DNA from: JALZCH01 sp036387315
Lineage (GTDB): Bacteria > Acidobacteriota > Blastocatellia > Pyrinomonadales > Pyrinomonadaceae
Assembly: GCA_036387315.1 (NCBI GenBank)
Contig: DASVTY010000074.1
Coordinates: 1-61,729, forward strand
Length of the DNA: 61,729 nt
Reading direction: 5' to 3'
Shown here: positions 57,244-61,729 of the stretch, in pieces
Layout of the letters: each line of letters begins with the position of its first letter
Numbering within the stretch: the first letter of the stretch is position 1
Translations under genes and position numbers: made by a program
Notes under the pieces: generated by a model
What the model was told of the DNA's origin: nothing
Seen by the model: the letters and a program-made list of their open reading frames with translations, nothing else
Databases searched by the model: none

Positions 57244-57444
57244 TTAAACAATTTCGTAGGCGATAAATTCAGCAACATTAAATTCTGCGTCAAAAATCCA
57301 AGCGTTTTCCTGCAAAAGTTTTTTCAACGCCTCATCTTCGCTTTCGACATCTTCGACAAATCCAACAACCTGCATATTTTCGACTTTGTTTCCATTTGGT
57401 GAAATCGTTTCGCCTTCAGGCGTGATAAAAATGAATTTTTTCAT
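57244..57444 (-). CDS. Small protein co-transcribed with the DpnI-family nuclease
   Basis: A 66-residue acidic protein (MKKFIFITPEGETISPNGNK, then VVGFVEDVESEDEALKKLLQ and WIFDAEFNVAEFIAYEIV). It overlaps the nuclease gene by 4 bases. Position recalls dpnD of the pneumococcal DpnI cassette, a small protein of unclear role, but I cannot claim sequence similarity. No domain is recognised. Confidence 0.65.
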   Translation of the reverse strand: MKKFIFITPEGETISPNGNKVENMQVVGFVEDVESEDEALKKLLQENAWIFDAEFNVAEFIAYEIV

Positions 57445-58214
57445 CTCGAAACTTTTTTATATTTTCCTCTTGAAACAAATTCAATAATATTCATATCGCG
57501 CAGAGTTTGTAACTGTTGGCGGATTTTGTCTTTGATAAAGTTGTTGTCGGGATGTTTTGATTTAAGTTCTTCCTCAAATTTATAAACGTCGCTCAAAGAA
57601 AATTCCGCCGAGCCGATTCGGTCAAGACATTTCAAAACGTCTAAAGTCCAGCCTTTTGCTTCGACGGATTTTCCGCGTAAGAAAACCGTTTTATGCCACA
57701 TTTCAAGGACGGCTTTTCTATCGGCGATAATTGAGTTTTTGACCAGAAAAATACGCCCCAATTGGGGAATTCGTTGCAAATCAATATTGCAGCCCGTCCA
57801 ACCTGCGCGTTTGGCAGTTTCCGCTAATGGTTTTCGTCTTTCGATAATTTCCGATTGAAAAAAATGTTTTGGAATGATGAGAAAATCGTTCACCGTCCAA
57901 TTTGATTTGCGGTAAGTCAGAAAGAAAAAGTTTGGATTGTTTTCGGCATTTATTCGCGCAATCATTGTCGAATAAGCTCCGTCATTTATCTTTTTTCCGA
58001 GCGCTCCGTTTTTGCTTTTCAGTTCAAAATCTTCGTTGCAAAAAAGACAGAAAAAATCGGCTACGGGCTGATTATTCGGATATTCGCTGATATTTCCCCT
58101 TCCGCAATTCGGGCAATACGAATTTTCTTTAACCCAATTTTCGGTCAGAACTCTTGCAATTTGTGAACGGCTGGAATATGAATCTGCAAGTTTTATATTG
58201 AAATTTAGATTCAT
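57441..58214 (-). CDS. DpnI-family methyl-directed restriction endonuclease
   Basis: A 257-residue protein, like DpnI (about 254). The catalytic domain has a four-Cys zinc site, C34/C37 (SYCPNCGRG) and C56/C59 (FFCLFCNEDF), and the PD-(D/E)xK residues D53 (PVADFF), E64 and K66 (DFELKSKNG). The numbering of D53, E64 and K66 coincides with that of DpnI as I recall it. The C-terminal part (VLKCLDRIGSAEFSLSDVYK, IRQQLQTLRDMNIIEFVSRG) is the winged helix that also reads methylated DNA. DpnI cuts GATC only when the A is methylated, so the host should lack GATC methylation. Confidence 0.92.
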   Translation of the reverse strand: MNLNFNIKLADSYSSRSQIARVLTENWVKENSYCPNCGRGNISEYPNNQPVADFFCLFCNEDFELKSKNGALGKKINDGAYSTMIARINAENNPNFFFLTYRKSNWTVNDFLIIPKHFFQSEIIERRKPLAETAKRAGWTGCNIDLQRIPQLGRIFLVKNSIIADRKAVLEMWHKTVFLRGKSVEAKGWTLDVLKCLDRIGSAEFSLSDVYKFEEELKSKHPDNNFIKDKIRQQLQTLRDMNIIEFVSRGKYKKVSR

Positions 58215-58533
58215 AGGACGTTTTTAAGTCAGACGATTCTAGCTTAAATTGTTCGCCAGAGCGATAATCGCTCGTCAAAAATTGGAGTCGTTTTGCCAAA
58301 AGCCGTTTGTCTTATTTATTCTTAAACGCAAGTTTATGAATAAATCTCAGTGTCGGCGGCGCAAACAAATATTCGGGCATAATCGGGTTGGACAACAATC
58401 TGCGCAATGTCGCCAATGCGATTCACATTGAAGCCGTCAAAAACAATTATCCGGCGACAACTGCCGACCGTTGAACGGCATCTTTAAAACGTCGGATTAC
58501 ACGCCGTTTATTGAGTAAATTTTGGAGTTTGAA
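58215..58533. other. Intergenic region with a possible coding remnant
   Basis: Between the nuclease start and the secreted protein gene. Aside from a 45-codon open frame at 58340-58474, listed separately, I see nothing identifiable. Confidence 0.5.
58340..58474 (+). other. Short open frame without a start codon, possible coding remnant
   Basis: The frame reads INLSVGGANKYSGIIGLDNN, LRNVANAIHIEAVKNNYPAT, TADR and then a stop. It looks protein-like, but there is no start codon and I do not recognise it. It may be the tail of an old gene. Confidence 0.25.
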
Positions 58534-59580
58534 ATGAATAAATTAACAGCTTTTATCGCCGCTTTTGCTTTGATTGCGGCAAATTTTGCAGCCGTTTTTG
58601 CCCAAAACGCGACAACCAAAAACGCCGCGCCAGCCAATGATTTAGTCGCTTTGCTGCCCGCGTCGGACATTGTGGCGGTTGCAGATATGCGCCGTTTAAC
58701 GACGGACGCGCTACCGCAGATTTTGGCTTCCAAACCGGCGATGCTCGCCAAGATAAATCAGGACCTTGACGCTTTTAAAGCCAAAACCGGAATTGACGTA
58801 CGCCAGTTTGAGCGCGTCGCGGTCGGCGTCAAATACGACCGCGCCGTCGCCGGAAAAATTGATTTTGCGCCCGTCGCCGTTACGCGCGGAAATTTTAACG
58901 CCGCCGGATTGCTCGGCGCGGCGAAAATTGCTTTGAGCGGAAAATACCGCGAAGAAAAAATCGGCAGCCGGAATCTGCTCGTCGTTTCATTGAAAGATGT
59001 CGCCGCGCAGATGCCGCAGTCGAAAGACCCGGCGAAAGGCGATAAAATGTCGCAAATCATCGCCAAATTGACGACCGGCGAAGTCGCTTTTCACGCCGTT
59101 GACCGAAACACGCTCGCTTTCGGCGATTTGAAGCAGGTTCGCGCGATGATTGAAACAAACGCGAAAACAGGGGCGAATGCGGAATTGATTTCGCTTGCAA
59201 ATAGAAATCCGAACGCGGTTTTGAGTTTCGCCGGAAACATTCCGCCGGATTTGCAATCGCTTATGCGTTTCGACAACGATGAAATCGGCAACATTTTAGC
59301 TTCGCTGCGGCAAGGCTTCGGCTCGCTCGATGTTTCGGGCGGAAACGCCAACATTTTGTTTGCGGCGCGAACCGAAACCGCCGAGCAAGCCAAAAATTTG
59401 AAAGAAACGCTGCTCGGTCTGCAATCGCTGAGCGGTTTGCTGCGAGCGCGAAAAAGCGCCAGAAACGAAGTTCTGGCAGACATCGCCGAAAGTTTGAAAA
59501 TTTCGCAAACCGCAAACGAGATCGAACTGCGCGCCTTTGTTCCGCAAACGGCGCTCGATAGATTGCTCGCCGGAAAATAA
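58534..59580 (+). CDS. Secreted protein of unknown function
   Basis: A 348-residue protein from ATG 58534, with TTGGAG 7 bases upstream. Signal peptide (LTAFIAAFALIAANFAAVFA, cleavage near AQN). The mature part has no Cys and consists of alternating strands and helices (LVALLPASDIVAVADMRRLT, VAVGVKYDRAVAGKIDFAPV, LKQVRAMIETNAKTGANAEL), resembling a duplicated alpha/beta domain of secreted Acidobacteriota proteins. No catalytic motif. A terminator follows at 59604. Confidence 0.75.
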   Translation: MNKLTAFIAAFALIAANFAAVFAQNATTKNAAPANDLVALLPASDIVAVADMRRLTTDALPQILASKPAMLAKINQDLDAFKAKTGIDVRQFERVAVGVKYDRAVAGKIDFAPVAVTRGNFNAAGLLGAAKIALSGKYREEKIGSRNLLVVSLKDVAAQMPQSKDPAKGDKMSQIIAKLTTGEVAFHAVDRNTLAFGDLKQVRAMIETNAKTGANAELISLANRNPNAVLSFAGNIPPDLQSLMRFDNDEIGNILASLRQGFGSLDVSGGNANILFAARTETAEQAKNLKETLLGLQSLSGLLRARKSARNEVLADIAESLKISQTANEIELRAFVPQTALDRLLAGK

Positions 59581-59603
59581 TGAAAATTTAAAATGAAAAG
59601 CCG

Positions 59604-59638
59604 AAAAGGGGAGACGCCGCGAGCTTTTCCCCTTTTTT
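59604..59638 (+). terminator. Intrinsic terminator after the secreted-protein gene
   Basis: aaaagggga pairs with tcccctttt around a short GC-rich loop, with a T run at 59633-59638. Confidence 0.75.
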
Positions 59639-59686
59639 ATTTTCTGTAAAATGATTAAACAAAATCAAATACAAACGGAAAACGAT

Positions 59687-59769
59687 TGAAACTGTAAACT
59701 GTAAACTATGAATTATGAACTGTTTTGTATTGCATAACAGTTTACAGTTTACAGTTTATAGTTAATAGT
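59687..59769. repeat. Inverted repeat of aaactgt words
   Basis: gaaactgtaaactgtaaact faces cagtttacagtttacagttt. The same word family is at 46475-46568. It lies in the gene-free stretch 59581-59883, which otherwise holds only the terminator. Confidence 0.8.
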
Positions 59770-59883
59770 TTTTCCTGTTTTTATATTTGTCAGGTGTTTG
59801 AATTTGCTTCAAAGAGTTGTTTGCAACTTTCGTAAAATCTGCGAAAATCACGGTAATTTGCTTGCGGTCTCCCTTGTTTTGCT

Positions 59884-61533
59884 ATGAAATTTTTATTCAA
59901 AGAAAAATCGGTTTTTTGCCTCGCTCTCCTCTTTCTCGCTTTCAATTTTGTGCCGCTGACGAGCGCGCAGGAGACTACAGCGCCGCCCTTGCGCGAGCGA
60001 ATCGCGCCCGCGCAAACTCCGACGCCGAAACCATCGCCGACAATTACGCCAACCCCAGCCGCCTCGCCGACTGCGACGCCAACTCCGCAGCGCGTTCAAT
60101 CTTTGCCGGAGCTGCAATCGCAGATTCGCTCGGTATTATTGAGACCGCAGCTTTTGCGCGCGCAGGTCGGCGTTAAAGTTTTATCGCTCGATTCGGGCAA
60201 AACGGTTTTTGAACAAAACGCGGAAAAATATTTTATGCCCGCCTCGAATATGAAAAACTTTACAGTGGCGGCGGCTTTGGACAGACTTTCACCAAATTTT
60301 CGATTTACGACAAGCATTTACGCAGCCGCGCAGCCGGATTCAAACGGCACGATTCGCGGCGATTTGATAATTTACGGGCGCGGCAATCCGCTGATTTCGA
60401 CCATTCCGCAAGACGGTTCGACGGTTAGCACTTTGGATGAATTGGCGGCGAAAATCGCGGCAAGCGGCGTGCGGCGAATCGAAGGCAATCTCATCGGCGA
60501 CGAAAGTTATTTTTCCGGTGATCCCGTTCAGGTTACATGGGAATGGGACGATTTGCAGTGGGAATCGGGCGCGGAAGTTTCCGCACTGTCAATTAATGAC
60601 AATCTCGTAAAACTGCAAATCGCGCCCGGCGCTAATGCAGGCGCGCCCTGCATTGTCACAATCACGCCGCCGAATCAGCTTTTTACCGTTATTAACTTAA
60701 CTCAAACCACCGCTGCCGGAACAAAACAGGAGCTTGAAGTTCACAAACGTCTCGGCACAAACGTGCTGGAAATCCGAGGAACAATGCCGCTCGGTGGCAG
60801 AGTTTGGTCAAACGAGATTACGATTGCTAAACCGGCGGAAATGTTTGTCGCACTACTCAAAAATGCGCTCGCACAAAAAGGCGTCATCGTAACGGGACAA
60901 ACTCGCGCAATTGACGCGAAGGCGCGCAAGCTCGCTCCGCTCGATGTTCCGAAAATGGTCGAAATCGCGCGCCACGATTCGCCGGTTTTAGGAATTATCG
61001 CCGCCAAAACGATGAAACCGAGCCAGAATACCTATACGGAAATAATTCTGCGCACTTTGGGCGAAGTTGTCGGAGATAAATCCGATCCGAAACAAACCAG
61101 TTCGCAGCGCGGCGCAACGGTGGTTCAAAAGTTTTTGGCGGAAGCCGGAATCGCGCCCGAAAGTCTGGTCATCTGGGACGGTTCCGGTTTGTCGCGTCAT
61201 AATTTGATTACGCCGAACGCGGCGGCGCAGCTTTACGCATTTATGAACCGGCATCGTTATGCTTCGAGCTGGCGCGAAAGTTTGACTATTGCGGGCGTTG
61301 ACGGAACTTTGCAGAATCGTTTTAAAAACACCTCCGCCGCCGGAAATGTTCGCGGCAAAACCGGCACGATTGACCAGGTTTCCGCGCTATCCGGTTATTT
61401 GACGACCGCTGCGGGCGAGCAGCTTGCGTTTTCCGTTATCGTAAACGCGCTTCCTGCCGGAAGCGCCGCGTCGCGCGCCGTGATTGACGAAATCGTTCTG
61501 GCTCTGGCAAATTTCAACGGGAAAACGAATTAA
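59884..61533 (+). CDS. dacB: D-alanyl-D-alanine carboxypeptidase/endopeptidase (PBP4 type, S13 family)
   Basis: A 549-residue penicillin-binding protein. Signal peptide (FCLALLFLAFNFVPLTSAQ) is followed by a Pro/Thr linker. Active-site motifs: SxxK in MPASNMKNF, SxN in VSALSINDNL and KTG in VRGKTGTIDQVSALSGYL. The inserted domains between SxxK and SxN are typical of S13. It trims or cuts peptidoglycan peptides in the periplasm. It is followed by dapF after 2 bases. Confidence 0.95.
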   Translation: MKFLFKEKSVFCLALLFLAFNFVPLTSAQETTAPPLRERIAPAQTPTPKPSPTITPTPAASPTATPTPQRVQSLPELQSQIRSVLLRPQLLRAQVGVKVLSLDSGKTVFEQNAEKYFMPASNMKNFTVAAALDRLSPNFRFTTSIYAAAQPDSNGTIRGDLIIYGRGNPLISTIPQDGSTVSTLDELAAKIAASGVRRIEGNLIGDESYFSGDPVQVTWEWDDLQWESGAEVSALSINDNLVKLQIAPGANAGAPCIVTITPPNQLFTVINLTQTTAAGTKQELEVHKRLGTNVLEIRGTMPLGGRVWSNEITIAKPAEMFVALLKNALAQKGVIVTGQTRAIDAKARKLAPLDVPKMVEIARHDSPVLGIIAAKTMKPSQNTYTEIILRTLGEVVGDKSDPKQTSSQRGATVVQKFLAEAGIAPESLVIWDGSGLSRHNLITPNAAAQLYAFMNRHRYASSWRESLTIAGVDGTLQNRFKNTSAAGNVRGKTGTIDQVSALSGYLTTAAGEQLAFSVIVNALPAGSAASRAVIDEIVLALANFNGKTN

Positions 61534-61535
61534 AA

Positions 61536-61729
61536 ATGCAATTCTGTAAATTTCACGGCTTCGGCAACGATTATCTGGTTCTCGAAGGCGAAAACCTCAA
61601 AAGCGTAAAATCTCTCAGCGATTTCGCGCGCCAGATTTGCGACCGGCATTACGGCGTCGGCGCGGACGGAATTGCGATTATCGGCAAACTGAAATCAAAC
61701 GCGGCTGATTTTTCGGCGCGCATTTTTAA
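61536..61729 (+). CDS. dapF: Diaminopimelate epimerase, 5' part (runs off the right edge)
   Basis: The first 64 residues start with MQFCKFHGFGNDYLVLEGEN and include ICDRHYGVGADGIAIIG, the conserved N-terminal part of DapF up to the loop before the first catalytic Cys. Its ATG lies 2 bases after the dacB stop, so the two are probably one operon. DapF makes meso-diaminopimelate for lysine and peptidoglycan. Confidence 0.95.
   Translation, partial: MQFCKFHGFGNDYLVLEGENLKSVKSLSDFARQICDRHYGVGADGIAIIGKLKSNAADFSARIF

Overview
The window looks like a chromosomal segment of an Acidobacteriota bacterium, probably of the Blastocatellia type. This is an inference from gene content and protein style: a VWFA-related secreted protein, a BshB1-type deacetylase, a DUF512 radical-SAM-like protein, many Sec-secreted proteins with Pro/Thr-rich linkers, and roughly 50% GC. 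No rRNA, tRNA or CRISPR array was seen.

Layout. 1-12.3 kb: housekeeping and envelope genes, namely a MopE-like gene broken by a frameshift at the left edge, thiE, a VWA protein, a LysW-like zinc ribbon with an acidic tail, a PfkB kinase, a dienelactone hydrolase, an amidohydrolase, bshB1, an MBL hydrolase, DinB, a TolC-type outer-membrane protein, an ICMT-like methyltransferase and a DoxX-like protein. 12.4-36.8 kb: one long minus-strand operon encoding an extracellular contractile injection system (eCIS). In transcription order it encodes sheath, tube, a gp26/T4-baseplate-like protein with CxxC motifs, a disordered protein, a Pvc16/DUF4255 cap protein, an AAA+ ATPase, a small protein, two eCIS-core (DUF4157) HExxH proteins, a LysM/tube-type adaptor, a LysM-like small protein, gpD-like and gpV-like spike proteins, a PAAR-like tip, gp25, two baseplate-J-like wedge proteins, a TIGR02242-like tail protein and a DUF6519 protein. 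36.8-41.3 kb: an accessory zone next to the sheath gene. It holds a membrane-anchored GH75 (chitosanase)-like protein, a leaderless GH76 (alpha-mannanase)-like protein, a decayed Cys-rich gene, and an integrase fragment joined to a thioredoxin-fold tail.

41.3-49.1 kb: cell-envelope genes, including an M15-like peptidase, a zinc-ribbon/SH3 protein, an M23 peptidase, an L,D-transpeptidase, lipoproteins and an HtrA protease. 49.1-56.4 kb: aldehyde dehydrogenase, recQ, ald, a response regulator and a DUF512 protein. 56.4-58.2 kb: a DNA-modification island with a truncated beta-class adenine methylase, a phage-type Dam methylase, a small ORF and a DpnI-family methyl-directed endonuclease. 58.5-61.7 kb: a secreted protein, dacB and the start of dapF.

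How they fit together. The eCIS operon encodes nearly all parts of a free contractile particle, but I recognise no tape-measure protein. The neighbouring GH75-like and GH76-like genes point, as a hypothesis, to polysaccharides typical of fungal walls (chitosan, alpha-mannan) as a target. The two DUF4157 proteins are the strongest cargo or accessory candidates inside the operon: one has a second C-terminal HExxH motif and the other a Cys-rich region plus an OmpA-like domain. The DpnI/Dam/methylase-scar locus resembles the interchangeable DpnI/DpnII cassettes of pneumococcus. Many gene ends carry short-word inverted repeats or long perfect palindromes.
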